Source: Actinomycetota bacterium
Lineage (GTDB): Bacteria > Actinomycetota > Thermoleophilia > Solirubrobacterales > Solirubrobacteraceae
Reading direction: 5' to 3'
Assembly: GCA_005798685.1 (NCBI GenBank)
Contig: SYIT01000087.1
Location: forward strand, 1-52,044
Length of the DNA stretch: 52,044 nucleotides
The position numbers and the translations under genes are program-made. The notes below the pieces were generated by a model. That model saw only the letters and a program-made list of their open reading frames with translations, was not told where the DNA came from and ran no database searches. Shown here piece after piece: positions 41,723-51,195 of this stretch; position 1 is the first letter of the stretch; each line of letters starts with the position of its first letter.

Positions 41723-44468
41723 ATCCGTGAACTCTGACCGCGACGCTGCGGCTGTGACCTTGCGCAAACGGATGGTCGGGACGCGGCGCTACGCGGACGC
41801 GGAAGCGGTAGGTGACTGTGCGGCCGATCGTCGCCGTGAAGCGGTAGCTCGACCGCCAGCGGCCGCTGCGGTCGCAGCGCAGCCCTTCGGTCTTGATCGG
41901 CTGCCAGGCGCGCCGTAGAGGGTTGTAACCCTGAAGTTCAAGCTCGCGCCCCTTCCTGGGCAGGTTGCCGCCGGCGAGCCGGCCGGAGAAGCGCGCTGCC
42001 TGGCCGTTGCGCAGCGAGCGGCGAGCGACGTGGATTGTGACGACCGCCGGCACGTCGATCCGAAGCGTGTTGCTGCTGGCGCCGGTACTGGTGATGCTCT
42101 GCTCGGCGACGAGCTGAAGCGACCGGCTGGTGCTGGGCGTGAACGTTATGCGCACGCGGCCATCGCCATCGCTTGTTCGCGCCGCCCGCGAGCGCCAGGC
42201 GCCGCTGCCGACGCGCTCTCGCAGCTCAACGTCGGTGCCAACCATCGGCAGCCCGCGGCTGTCGAGCAGCAGCCCTTCGACCGTCGTCGCCTTGCCCAGC
42301 GCGACGGTCAGCTGATCTTTCGCTGCGCCACGCGAATGTGGCAGCGAGGCACGCAGCGTCGGGTGCATCCGAAGTGGCAGCGTTATCAAGCCGGGCGAAC
42401 CGTCACCAAACTGCGTGATCATCCCCTCGTTCCCGGCGCAGTCCACGACGCGGAAGCGTGCTTGGTACTCACCTGCCGGCAAGCGATCATCGGGGACGAG
42501 CCCGGAGACCGAGCGCGACTCGGCGTGACCCTCTACGTACTCCCAGTTGCGCTCACCAACGCGGCGCAGCTCAAGCACTGCCGAAGCGATGCAACCTTCG
42601 TCGACGCTGGCCGTTAGGCGACGTGGGTCGCTGGCTTCAGGGCGCACCAGCGAGCCGGTCGGGCGGTGGCGGTCAATCCGGTAGCTGACAGTCTGCGGCG
42701 CGCTCGCGTTGCCGGCGACGTCAACGGCGCGAGCGCTGACGGCATGGATGCCGTCGCCGGCCAAGCTGATTGGCGCGCTTGCGCCGCGTACGCGCTGGGG
42801 CGGGTCATCGTCAATCTGATATTCGACATAGCCGCCGCTTTCGGCCCGCTCGGAATCGGGTGCGGCGCTCATCCCCGAAAGCCCAGCCTGGTCGGTTCCC
42901 TTCGCCAGCAGCTCGATCGGCCTCGGGAACCACTCCTCGCGGCGCGGCTGCTCCCCGGCCGCCGGCGCAAGCGTGAGCGTCGGCGGGCTGCGGTCGATTC
43001 CCACCTCGGTGCGGCCAAATTCGCTGGCCGCCACGCCAGCGCCGCTGATTGCGCGTGCAGTAACGGTGGTCGTACCTTCCGGCAGCTCGCCGAGGCTGAC
43101 AGTTGCCTTCTCGCCGCCAACGCTCGGCGTTGAGCCAGGAGCTGAGCCATCACTACTCACGGCGTAGCCCGCGATCCCTGAAGGCCCCTGCGGCGCGCCT
43201 TGCGAAGGGCTCAGCTGAACGGCTGCAGGCGCACGGCCGTCGCTCCAGCGCTTGACTCCTGAGAGCTGCGACTGGCCTGGAACTACTGGGTCATAGCGAA
43301 GCGGAGCGGACCACTCGCTTGCCTGCCCCGCACGCAGCGCGTCGCTGGCAGTAACTCGCGCGTGCCACTCGCCGGCGGCAGGCAGGTTGACGCTGAGCGC
43401 CGGCGTGGGCGCGGCGGCGCCCGACCGGCAGTCGCTGCCGTCGGTGCGGCAAAGCTCCCATCCGAGCGACCGCACGCCCGAGCCACCGGCTCCATCGCTG
43501 GCGTCGACCGCTAGCGCTGGGTTGACGTCGGCGCTCCAGCCGCCGCCACCGCTGCGCTCCGGCCGCGCGACTACCGGCGCAGTGTTGTCGACCCTAATCT
43601 GCGCCTGCTGATCGGCGCCGTTGCCGGCCGCATCGACGGCACGAGCGACGACGCTGTGGGAGCCATCGCTTAGCCGCCGCGTGTCAATCATCGCTTCTGC
43701 ACCACCGTTTGGGCAGGGAGACATCGAATACTGGTCGCATTGGTGCTCGCCGCCGCCGACCGTCGTGCCATCGACGCTGACGCTGGCGGTTCGAACCCCC
43801 GCCGGGTCGCTGGCGACAAAGCCGCTGGCAAGCGAACCGGCGACCCAGCTGTCGCCACTGGCCAGCGCACCACGCATCGCCCCCATTGCGGGAGGCGCGT
43901 CATCGCGAACCTGAAGGATTACGTCGCTCAGCGTGGTCGTCGCCTGCACAGCGTTGCGGCGGCAGCCGCTGCCGAGCGCGCAGATCACCAACAGGCGCAG
44001 CCGCGTTGTCGATAGGCCGTCGAGCGTGATCGGCAGGCTCGGCGCGCCGCCCCAAGCGCACGGGAAGGGAATCCCGCACCAGCGGTAGCCGCTGTCGTCG
44101 GCGATACCTGCGCGCCAGCCGTCTAGATTGGCGCCGGCTTTCTGGTCATAAGCGGTCGCCCTGGCTCGCAGACCGGTGATCACGCTGCCGGCCGGGGCAA
44201 CGGCCTCCAGTGCTCCCCAAGTGAACGCGCCTGCGATGCCCTGTCCGAGCCCGTTGCGGACCTGCATTCCCAGCAGCGGGGCGGCGTCGCAGGAGCCGTT
44301 GGCAGCGACCATCGAGGAGCCGGCGCTTTTAAACGAGCGGTTTATGCCGCTGCCGTCGCAGGCGCGCACCTCGTAACTGCCGGCATCGGCGCCGGTGGCG
44401 AAGATCAACATCGCCAGTAGCGTGATCAGCGCAGCGGCCGAGATGATCAGAGAACGAATGGGCGTCAC
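41721..44468 (-). CDS. Large secreted protein with Ig-like domains
   Basis: GTG start 44468 gives VTPIRSLIISAAALITLLAMLIFATGADA signal peptide; VDAAGNGADQQAQIRVDNTAPV and similar repeats. Confidence 0.75.
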   Translation of the reverse strand: MTPIRSLIISAAALITLLAMLIFATGADAGSYEVRACDGSGINRSFKSAGSSMVAANGSCDAAPLLGMQVRNGLGQGIAGAFTWGALEAVAPAGSVITGLRARATAYDQKAGANLDGWRAGIADDSGYRWCGIPFPCAWGGAPSLPITLDGLSTTRLRLLVICALGSGCRRNAVQATTTLSDVILQVRDDAPPAMGAMRGALASGDSWVAGSLASGFVASDPAGVRTASVSVDGTTVGGGEHQCDQYSMSPCPNGGAEAMIDTRRLSDGSHSVVARAVDAAGNGADQQAQIRVDNTAPVVARPERSGGGGWSADVNPALAVDASDGAGGSGVRSLGWELCRTDGSDCRSGAAAPTPALSVNLPAAGEWHARVTASDALRAGQASEWSAPLRYDPVVPGQSQLSGVKRWSDGRAPAAVQLSPSQGAPQGPSGIAGYAVSSDGSAPGSTPSVGGEKATVSLGELPEGTTTVTARAISGAGVAASEFGRTEVGIDRSPPTLTLAPAAGEQPRREEWFPRPIELLAKGTDQAGLSGMSAAPDSERAESGGYVEYQIDDDPPQRVRGASAPISLAGDGIHAVSARAVDVAGNASAPQTVSYRIDRHRPTGSLVRPEASDPRRLTASVDEGCIASAVLELRRVGERNWEYVEGHAESRSVSGLVPDDRLPAGEYQARFRVVDCAGNEGMITQFGDGSPGLITLPLRMHPTLRASLPHSRGAAKDQLTVALGKATTVEGLLLDSRGLPMVGTDVELRERVGSGAWRSRAARTSDGDGRVRITFTPSTSRSLQLVAEQSITSTGASSNTLRIDVPAVVTIHVARRSLRNGQAARFSGRLAGGNLPRKGRELELQGYNPLRRAWQPIKTEGLRCDRSGRWRSSYRFTATIGRTVTYRFRVRVAPRPDHPFAQGHSRSVAVRVHG

Positions 44469-44550
44469 CCCAGCCTTAGGCGCAGGCCAGCAAACTTCGC
44501 CCCCCTCGGGCTGCTTCAATCAGACGACAGCCAACAAGGAGCCTTCGACG

Positions 44551-45012
44551 ATGATCGCAAGCGGCAAAAAAGCACCGGCCTTCAAACTTCCCGACGAGAA
44601 CGGCGAACAGCTCTCGCTGAGCGATTTGAAGGGCGAAACCGTAGTTCTCTACTTCTATCCGAAGGCCTCAACGCCGGGCTGCACGACGCAGGCCTGCGGC
44701 GTTCGCGACCACCTCAAGGACTACAAGAAGGAAGGCGTGCGCGTGGTAGGCGTCTCCCCCGACCCGGTCGCCAAGGTGAAGAAGTTCCACGACGCGCAGA
44801 AGCTCAACTTCACACTGCTGGCCGACGAAGACCACGCCATCTGCGAGAAGTACGGCGTCTGGGCCGAGAAGTCGATGTACGGCAAGAAGTACTGGGGCGC
44901 GCTGCGGACGACCTTCATCATCGATGGCACGGGAACGGTTCGCCACGTGATCGAGAAGGTCTCACCGAAGACCCATGACGAAGACGTGCTCGAAGCGCTG
45001 GCCACGCTGTGA
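44551..45012 (+). CDS. bcp: Peroxiredoxin, thioredoxin-dependent thiol peroxidase
   Basis: APAFKLPDENGEQLSLSDLKGETVVLYFYPKASTPGCTTQACGVRD; start 44551 with AAGGAG upstream. Confidence 0.92.
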   Translation: MIASGKKAPAFKLPDENGEQLSLSDLKGETVVLYFYPKASTPGCTTQACGVRDHLKDYKKEGVRVVGVSPDPVAKVKKFHDAQKLNFTLLADEDHAICEKYGVWAEKSMYGKKYWGALRTTFIIDGTGTVRHVIEKVSPKTHDEDVLEALATL

Positions 45013-45046
45013 GCGTGCGCGCCGCAACAACAGCGATGATGCGGTG

Positions 45047-45709
45047 ATGAGCCTTCCGGCAGCGGTGATCTTCGACAACGATGGACTGACGCTAGACAGC
45101 GAGGAGCTGTGGACGCAGTCCGAACAGAAGCTCTTCGCAGCGCACGGGATTGAGTTCAACGACGAGCACAAGATTGCTTTGCTCGGGAACTCCGGCCCGC
45201 ACGCGGCGACAATCCTCGCTCGTGAGCTTGGGCGCCCCGATCAGGAAGGGCCGGCGCTGGTCGAGGAGATGAACCGGCTTGTTTACGTGGCGCTGGAGGA
45301 CGGCTGCGAGCCGATGCCCGGAGCAGTAGAGCTGCTGACGGCGCTCGGCGCTGCAGGCGTGCCGGTGGCGCTCTGCTCCAATTCGCCGCGGGGCTTCGTT
45401 GATCGTGCGATCGCCGCCGCCGGCGTGGCCGACTTCTTTGGCACGATCGTCACGGCCGAAGACGTCCCGCTTGGCAAACCGGCTCCAGACCCGTACCTTG
45501 AGGCTGCGCACCGGCTCGGCGCCGCGCCGGGGCAATGCGTCGCGCTTGAGGACTCGCCGCCCGGCGCTGCCAGCGCCGCCGCGGCGGGGATGACTGTTTA
45601 TGTGATCCCCTCCTTTGAGGACGCCGATTTCGCTGGCGCTGAGGACCAGGTCTTTAGCTCACTGGGCGATCCGGCGCTGCTGGCCGCGATCGGCCTTGCC
45701 ACGATCTAA
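45047..45709 (+). CDS. HAD family phosphatase (beta-phosphoglucomutase-like)
   Basis: AVIFDNDGLTLDSEELW, VALCSNSPRGFVDRAI, GKPAPDPYLEAAHRLG, ALEDSPPGAASAAAAG. Confidence 0.85.
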   Translation: MSLPAAVIFDNDGLTLDSEELWTQSEQKLFAAHGIEFNDEHKIALLGNSGPHAATILARELGRPDQEGPALVEEMNRLVYVALEDGCEPMPGAVELLTALGAAGVPVALCSNSPRGFVDRAIAAAGVADFFGTIVTAEDVPLGKPAPDPYLEAAHRLGAAPGQCVALEDSPPGAASAAAAGMTVYVIPSFEDADFAGAEDQVFSSLGDPALLAAIGLATI

Positions 45710-45763
45710 AGGCGCTAACAGACCAGCGCAGGTAACCGGCGGCGCGCGCCGTACCCTTGAGCA

Positions 45764-46741
45764 GTGAAGATCGCAGCGATTACCGACATCTTCCAGCGAA
45801 TCTACGAAGCGGCCCGCAGCTTCGTAGACAGCTTTGCTCAGGTTGAAATAATCCCGCTGCTGCTGGGGATGGTGATCTTCGTCCTCTACCTCTCGATGCG
45901 CGCGCTGGCGCTTTACAACACGCTCGGCGCCGCCTACCCCGAGGAGCGGATTCCTTACCGCAACATCTGGGGCGCCTACATCGCCGCCTACGGTTTTAAC
46001 AATGTTGTTCCCGCGCGCGGCGGCGACATCATCAAGTTTTTCCTCGTCAAGGTCTCGGTGCCGCAATCGACCTACCCGGCGATCGGTGCCGCCTTCGTCG
46101 TTGAGTCGATCTTCGACCTGACGATCGCGATCCCCGTCCTAACGTTCGCCTTCAGCGAAGGGGTGTTCCCGAACACGCCTGAGCTGCCGAAGATCGGGAC
46201 GCTCGACCTCTCGTTCCTCTCGACCGACCCGCAGCTAACGCTCTTCATCGTCACCGGCCTGACGCTGGCGGCGCTCGTCGCCTTCGCCTTCCTCTCGCGC
46301 CGCGTCGTCGCCTTCTGGTTCAACGTCCGACAAGGCTTCACAATTCTGAGCGACTGGCGCCGCTACCTGCGCGAGGTGTGGCTGGTGCAGTTCGGCGGCT
46401 GGCTGCTGCGCTGCGCAGCCTTCTGGCTGCTGCTTGACGCCTTCGGCATCGGTGGCTCGGTCCGCAACGTGATGCTGGTGCTGGGGATCAACGCCGTCGC
46501 GGCGCTGGTGCCGTTCACACCCGGCGGCGCAGGCGTTCAGCAGGCGCTGCTGGTGACCGTCTTTGGCACGGCCGCAGTCGTAGCTGCCTATTCGGTGGGG
46601 CAGCAGGTTGCGATCGCCGTGATCTCGATCGCCGTCGGCTTCCTCGCGCTGCTGACGATCTTCGGCTTCCGCTCGTTTGGCGACGTAAGGCGCGCCGGCA
46701 AGGCGCACCGCGCCGAAGAGAAGGCCGTGGGCGGCGACTAG
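45764..46741 (+). CDS. Lysylphosphatidylglycerol synthase TM-region/UPF0104-like flippase family membrane protein
   Basis: Multi-pass; NVVPARGGDIIKFFLVK, VPFTPGGAGVQQALLV motifs. Confidence 0.75.
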   Translation: MKIAAITDIFQRIYEAARSFVDSFAQVEIIPLLLGMVIFVLYLSMRALALYNTLGAAYPEERIPYRNIWGAYIAAYGFNNVVPARGGDIIKFFLVKVSVPQSTYPAIGAAFVVESIFDLTIAIPVLTFAFSEGVFPNTPELPKIGTLDLSFLSTDPQLTLFIVTGLTLAALVAFAFLSRRVVAFWFNVRQGFTILSDWRRYLREVWLVQFGGWLLRCAAFWLLLDAFGIGGSVRNVMLVLGINAVAALVPFTPGGAGVQQALLVTVFGTAAVVAAYSVGQQVAIAVISIAVGFLALLTIFGFRSFGDVRRAGKAHRAEEKAVGGD

Positions 46742-47013
46742 CGCAGACCCTGACGGGCCTCGCGCACCAGCGCGACGGCCTCAGGGAAAACGGTCGCCAT
46801 CAGTGAGCGGATCTGCTCAGACTGCTCGGCGTTGGTGCCCTGCACGTTGAGGCGGCCGATCGCGGCAACCGTCATGTCGACGGCGAGTTTGATCGCGTTA
46901 TCGGCCCACGCGAGCGTTTGCTGGCTCGACATCTGCTCCGCGAACTCAGCCATGCGGCGCTGAAGCTCGTCCGGGTCACCGAAGATGTCGCCAAGTCCGC
47001 CAGAGCCTTCCAT
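46738..47013 (-). CDS. Small hypothetical helical protein (91 aa)
   Basis: ORF fits between neighbouring genes; ends tail-to-tail at shared CTAG with 45764-46741. Confidence 0.5.
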   Translation of the reverse strand: MEGSGGLGDIFGDPDELQRRMAEFAEQMSSQQTLAWADNAIKLAVDMTVAAIGRLNVQGTNAEQSEQIRSLMATVFPEAVALVREARQGLR

Positions 47014-47028
47014 GCTGTAATTCTAGCG

Positions 47029-47763
47029 ATGATGCCGAGCGCCGCTGGAGCAGGAGTGCAGCTTCACTACTTCAGCAGCGGTGGAGGGAGACCATTGCTG
47101 GGGATTCACTCCATCGGTGGCGCGGCCGCGAGGCTCGGCTCGGAGCTGGCGCCGCTGGCCGGCCGCAGCCGCGTGATCACCTACGACCGCCGCGGATATG
47201 GCAAAAGCGAAGCGCCGGAACCGTATTTAGCTACGACGGTAACCGAGCAGAGCGAGGACGCAGCGGCGCTGCTGCTGGCGCTCGGCGTTGGCCCGACACT
47301 GCTGGTTGGCGTTGGCTTTGGCGCGCTGATCGCGCTTGATCTTTGCCTACGCCGGCCTGAACTGGTTTGCGCTGCGGTGCTCGCCGACCCGCCCGTCTAC
47401 TCGCTCGAGCTTGAATCGACGCGCGAGCTGGCCGATCAGCGCGGCGCGATCGAAGCGGCGCTGCTGGCGGGCAGCACTGACCGGGCGATCGAAGCGCTGC
47501 TTGGAGCCAACGCCGATGGCGACCTGCTGGCCAGCGCGCAGGCCAATAGCGGCGCCTGCTTCGCCGACTACGGTGGGCTCGCGAGCCTAGAGCTAACACA
47601 CCGTCGGATGCGCGACTGTCGGCTTCCAATCAAAATCCTCTCGGCGCCCAGCGCATCGGCGCCGCTAACGCGGATCGCAGCCGAGCTTGACGGGCTGCTC
47701 GGCAACTCGGAGCTGCTTAGAGACGGCGGCCTCGCTGCCGCGGCCGAGGCGCTGCTCGATTGA
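47029..47763 (+). CDS. Alpha/beta hydrolase
   Basis: GIHSIGG, SRVITYDRRGYGKSEAPEPYL, LLVGVGFGALIALDLCLRRPELV (GVGFGA in place of GxSxG). Confidence 0.75.
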   Translation: MMPSAAGAGVQLHYFSSGGGRPLLGIHSIGGAAARLGSELAPLAGRSRVITYDRRGYGKSEAPEPYLATTVTEQSEDAAALLLALGVGPTLLVGVGFGALIALDLCLRRPELVCAAVLADPPVYSLELESTRELADQRGAIEAALLAGSTDRAIEALLGANADGDLLASAQANSGACFADYGGLASLELTHRRMRDCRLPIKILSAPSASAPLTRIAAELDGLLGNSELLRDGGLAAAAEALLD

Positions 47764-47791
47764 GCCGCTCGGCGCGTAGACTTCTTTCCCA

Positions 47792-48748
47792 ATGAGTCCA
47801 CTCCTACCGCAGAAGGCGCCGCCCCGCCCGCCTCAGGATCCTGAGATCACACTGGCCTGGGAAGCGGCCAACCGCAAGCGTGCCGCGGCCTGCGCTTGGG
47901 CAGCCGGGCTGCTGACAATTGTTGGCGCGACGCTCTCCAGCCTCGGGCTCTCGGGGCTGCCGACTTTCGACAACGAAGCGGTAACGGCAACCGACGCTAT
48001 CCGTGACTTGATCGCCGGCAATGCGATCCCGCCCGGGCGGATCGCGCTTCAGGCCGAGTGGCTTAGTAGCCGCCTGACGATGCCGATCATCGGCACCGTT
48101 CTCTACGGGATCGGTTCGCTGCTGATTTTCGGTGTTGTCGCATTCCTTTTCAAAGCGATCCGCGCGCGCAACCCTGGCTTTGGCCAGCTAACGCTGATCG
48201 CAGGGGCCTTCGGCGCTGTCGCCTTCGGAGTTGGCCGCACCGTTGCGCAGATGAGCTACTACTTTGGAATTGCCAGCTTTGATGGCGGCAACAACTTCGA
48301 GGCGACCGAGGCGCTGACCGGCGGCGCCTTCGTGGCTGGACAGATCTTCTGGCAGCTCGGCGCTTTCGCAATTGGCCTAGCCTTCATCATGCTTGGCCTG
48401 AACGCAATGCGCGTTGGTCTACTTACGCGCTTCATGGGAGTGCTCGGGATGATCGTCGGCGCCACCTTCATCCTGCCGCTCGACCAGCAGGGTGTGCTGC
48501 GCGCCTTCTGGCTAGGGGTCGTCGGCTTCATCTTCATTCTGCGCTGGCCGGGGGGAAGAATCCCGCCGGCTTGGATCAGCGGCAAGGCCGAGCCGTGGCC
48601 AAGCATGGCCGCTGCGCGGGCGCAGAAAGCTTCAGGCAATCCGCCTGATTCTGCGCCGTCGCCAACGCTGCCGCCGGTTGCCAGCAACGGCAGCGGCGAA
48701 GCGGAGACCACTGGGCAGCTGCGCAAGAAACGCAAGCGCAAGAATTAG
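47792..48748 (+). CDS. Hypothetical multi-pass membrane protein
   Basis: Multiple TM segments; basic C-terminal tail RKKRKRKN. Confidence 0.65.
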   Translation: MSPLLPQKAPPRPPQDPEITLAWEAANRKRAAACAWAAGLLTIVGATLSSLGLSGLPTFDNEAVTATDAIRDLIAGNAIPPGRIALQAEWLSSRLTMPIIGTVLYGIGSLLIFGVVAFLFKAIRARNPGFGQLTLIAGAFGAVAFGVGRTVAQMSYYFGIASFDGGNNFEATEALTGGAFVAGQIFWQLGAFAIGLAFIMLGLNAMRVGLLTRFMGVLGMIVGATFILPLDQQGVLRAFWLGVVGFIFILRWPGGRIPPAWISGKAEPWPSMAAARAQKASGNPPDSAPSPTLPPVASNGSGEAETTGQLRKKRKRKN

Positions 48749-48775
48749 TCGCTCCAGCTGAGCTAGGCTACGGCG

Positions 48776-49573
48776 ATGGCCCTAGAGAGAGCTTCCGCTT
48801 CAACAACCGTTCTAGTCACCGGCGCCTCGTCGGGGATCGGCTCCGAAATGGCCCGCGAGCTCGCTTCGCGCGGGCACGGCGTCACACTTGTCGCGCGCCG
48901 CACCGACCGGCTTGAAGAGCTGGCCGCTGAGCTGGCCGAGCAGCACAAGATCACGGCAACCGTGATCCCATGCGACCTTGGCGACGCTGTCGCCCGCGCC
49001 GAACTGCTCGAAGGGCTGCAAGCGGGGCCCGCTCTGGCCGGGCTCTGCAACAACGCCGGTTACGGCATCAGCGGCAATCTCGTCAGCAACGATGCCGACC
49101 GCGAGCGTCAGATGGTCGAACTAAACGTTGCAGCCGTCCACGACCTTACCGTTCGCGTGCTGCCAGGGATGCTCGAGCGCGGCAGCGGCGCGATCCTCAA
49201 CGTCGCCTCGACGGCCGCCTTCCAGCCGCTGCCCGGCTTCGCCAGCTACGCGGCAACTAAGGCCTTCGTGCTCTCGTTTTCGGAAGCTTTGAACGCCGAG
49301 CTCTCAGGCAGCGGTGTGAGCTGCTCGGCGCTCTGCCCCGGCCCGGTCAAGACGGAGTTCGCGACCGTCGCCGGCAGCACGATGATGGAAGATTCACTCC
49401 CCGACTTCACGCTCGTCTCGCCCGAAGAGGTCGCGCGGAAGGCGATCGACGCGATGGAGAGCGGCAGCCGCACCGCGATTCCCGGAATGGCGAACCAGGT
49501 TCAAGCACTACTCGGCCGGATTGCGCCGCGCTCGCTGGTGCTGCCGCTGGCGAGCAGGATCAGCGGCAAGTAA
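48776..49573 (+). CDS. Short-chain dehydrogenase/reductase
   Basis: VLVTGASSGIGSEMARELASRGH, CNNAGYGISG, SYAATKAFVLSFSEAL. Confidence 0.93.
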   Translation: MALERASASTTVLVTGASSGIGSEMARELASRGHGVTLVARRTDRLEELAAELAEQHKITATVIPCDLGDAVARAELLEGLQAGPALAGLCNNAGYGISGNLVSNDADRERQMVELNVAAVHDLTVRVLPGMLERGSGAILNVASTAAFQPLPGFASYAATKAFVLSFSEALNAELSGSGVSCSALCPGPVKTEFATVAGSTMMEDSLPDFTLVSPEEVARKAIDAMESGSRTAIPGMANQVQALLGRIAPRSLVLPLASRISGK

Positions 49574-49580
49574 GGCCCGG

Positions 49581-51158
49581 TTAGGCGCTGCGCGCCTCGC
49601 TTCGCATCTCGCTGAGGATCCGCTCGAGCCGAGGCTCGGCCTGATCATCGACGTGGACCATCGCCGCGGCGACGGCCGGGTGGTGCTGGGCGATAGCGCG
49701 CTGCATCTCGTGCGCGACGGCGCGGTAGCTGGGGTGCCCTTCGCGGCCCGAGCGAAGCTCAATTAGCTGCATCGCCTCGCGCGCGTTGCAGTCGAGGATG
49801 AATCGAATCCGGTAGCCAAGGCAAAGCGCGTAAGGCGCCGCGTCGCTCTGGCCCCCGTCGGCAAGGCGCTGATACTCCGCCGCCGACGCATCAAGGCCGC
49901 GCTTGTAATCGTCGGCAACACCGGCCTGCTCAAGCTCGTCCGGCACGCCGGCGCCAAGCTCGGGGCCCAGCGTCTGCCACTGCACTGTCAGCATCCGGTG
50001 GCGCTGCAGGTCACGGAACGCGCCGTAGTCAGCGACGATCTCAAAGCGGTAGCGGACGGCCTCAAAGCCGCGGCCGGGGCGATGGCGGCGGTTGGCGCGC
50101 GCGCCAACGAAGTCGCTCAGCATCGCCGCCCGCTCGTCGCCGCTGAGCCTCTCCACCGCGCTACGGATCGAGGCCTCGCTAGCGCGCGACTGCTCGAAGA
50201 CCAGCGCGCAGAGAAGATCCTCTTCAGTGCCGTCAACGTGAGTTAGCTTCACCGACGGGCCGTCGTCAGCATCGTCCCCACCGCTCAGCTCAAGCCGCTG
50301 CGCCCAGTCGCTGCCAGCGGCGCTGCGCTGCTCCAAGTATTCGATCCACTCGCCACCGCGATCGGCGCGCTCAACGCGCGAGACGAAGCTCGGCATCACC
50401 TGTTTGAGCGTCGCCAGCAGCCTCCGGCCATAGTCGCGCGCCTCGGGCAGCGGGTCTGCGAGCAGGTGGAGGATCAACTGCTCATAGCTTTGGCCGGAGG
50501 CAAAGATCCCCATGTGCGAGAGCGAGCTGGCCGGCAGCAGGCCGCGCAGCAGATCGAGCGCCTTCGCTTCGAGCGCGCGGGCGTGAGCGCCCTCAGAAAC
50601 CCCGTCGGCGGCTGGAAACTGCTCCGCTGCCCAGGCTGAGACGGCCGGAATGGCGGCCGAATAGCTACTGAAGAGGCTGTCCATCGTCTGCTCGTACTCA
50701 GGCCCGAGGGAAGCGTCGCGGTAGTAGCGGTAGCCGAGCCCGGCAACTTCGCCGTCGTAACGGATGTAGCGCGTCGATTGCTCCAGGTAGGAGGCCAAGC
50801 GTGGCCGTTGGAGAATCTTCGTCAGCACGTTCGAAACCCACTCGCAGGCTACGTGGGCGCCACCGAGCTGGGCTACCGAATCGTCACCGTAGCCAAGGAA
50901 GATCGTGTCGTAGAGCTCTGAGGCGCGCTTGCCTTCATCGCGCTCCCAGTCGCCTCCGCTTTTAGGCAGCGAATCGGCGAACTCGTCGAGGAAGAGGCGC
51001 CTCAGCGTGCCGTCGTAGCGCGAATAGCGGGCAAAGAGCGCGCCCTTCACCGTTTCAGGCAGGTTGACGAGCGCAAAAACGGAGTCGTCGAGATTCGTGA
51101 AGTGTGGCTCTAGGCGGGCCACTTCGGCGGGGGTAAAGCTCTCGATCGGGTAGTCCAC
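49581..51158 (-). CDS. Double ThyX-like (flavin-dependent thymidylate synthase superfamily) protein with degenerate motifs
   Basis: RHRMLTVQWQTLGPELG in C-terminal half and QRPRLASYLEQSTRYIRYD in N-terminal half, each resembling the ThyX RHR motif region. Confidence 0.7.
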   Translation of the reverse strand: MDYPIESFTPAEVARLEPHFTNLDDSVFALVNLPETVKGALFARYSRYDGTLRRLFLDEFADSLPKSGGDWERDEGKRASELYDTIFLGYGDDSVAQLGGAHVACEWVSNVLTKILQRPRLASYLEQSTRYIRYDGEVAGLGYRYYRDASLGPEYEQTMDSLFSSYSAAIPAVSAWAAEQFPAADGVSEGAHARALEAKALDLLRGLLPASSLSHMGIFASGQSYEQLILHLLADPLPEARDYGRRLLATLKQVMPSFVSRVERADRGGEWIEYLEQRSAAGSDWAQRLELSGGDDADDGPSVKLTHVDGTEEDLLCALVFEQSRASEASIRSAVERLSGDERAAMLSDFVGARANRRHRPGRGFEAVRYRFEIVADYGAFRDLQRHRMLTVQWQTLGPELGAGVPDELEQAGVADDYKRGLDASAAEYQRLADGGQSDAAPYALCLGYRIRFILDCNAREAMQLIELRSGREGHPSYRAVAHEMQRAIAQHHPAVAAAMVHVDDQAEPRLERILSEMRSEARSA

Positions 51159-51195
51159 GGGGAGCCGAACCGTAGCGCGCTGAGCGGCGCGCTCG

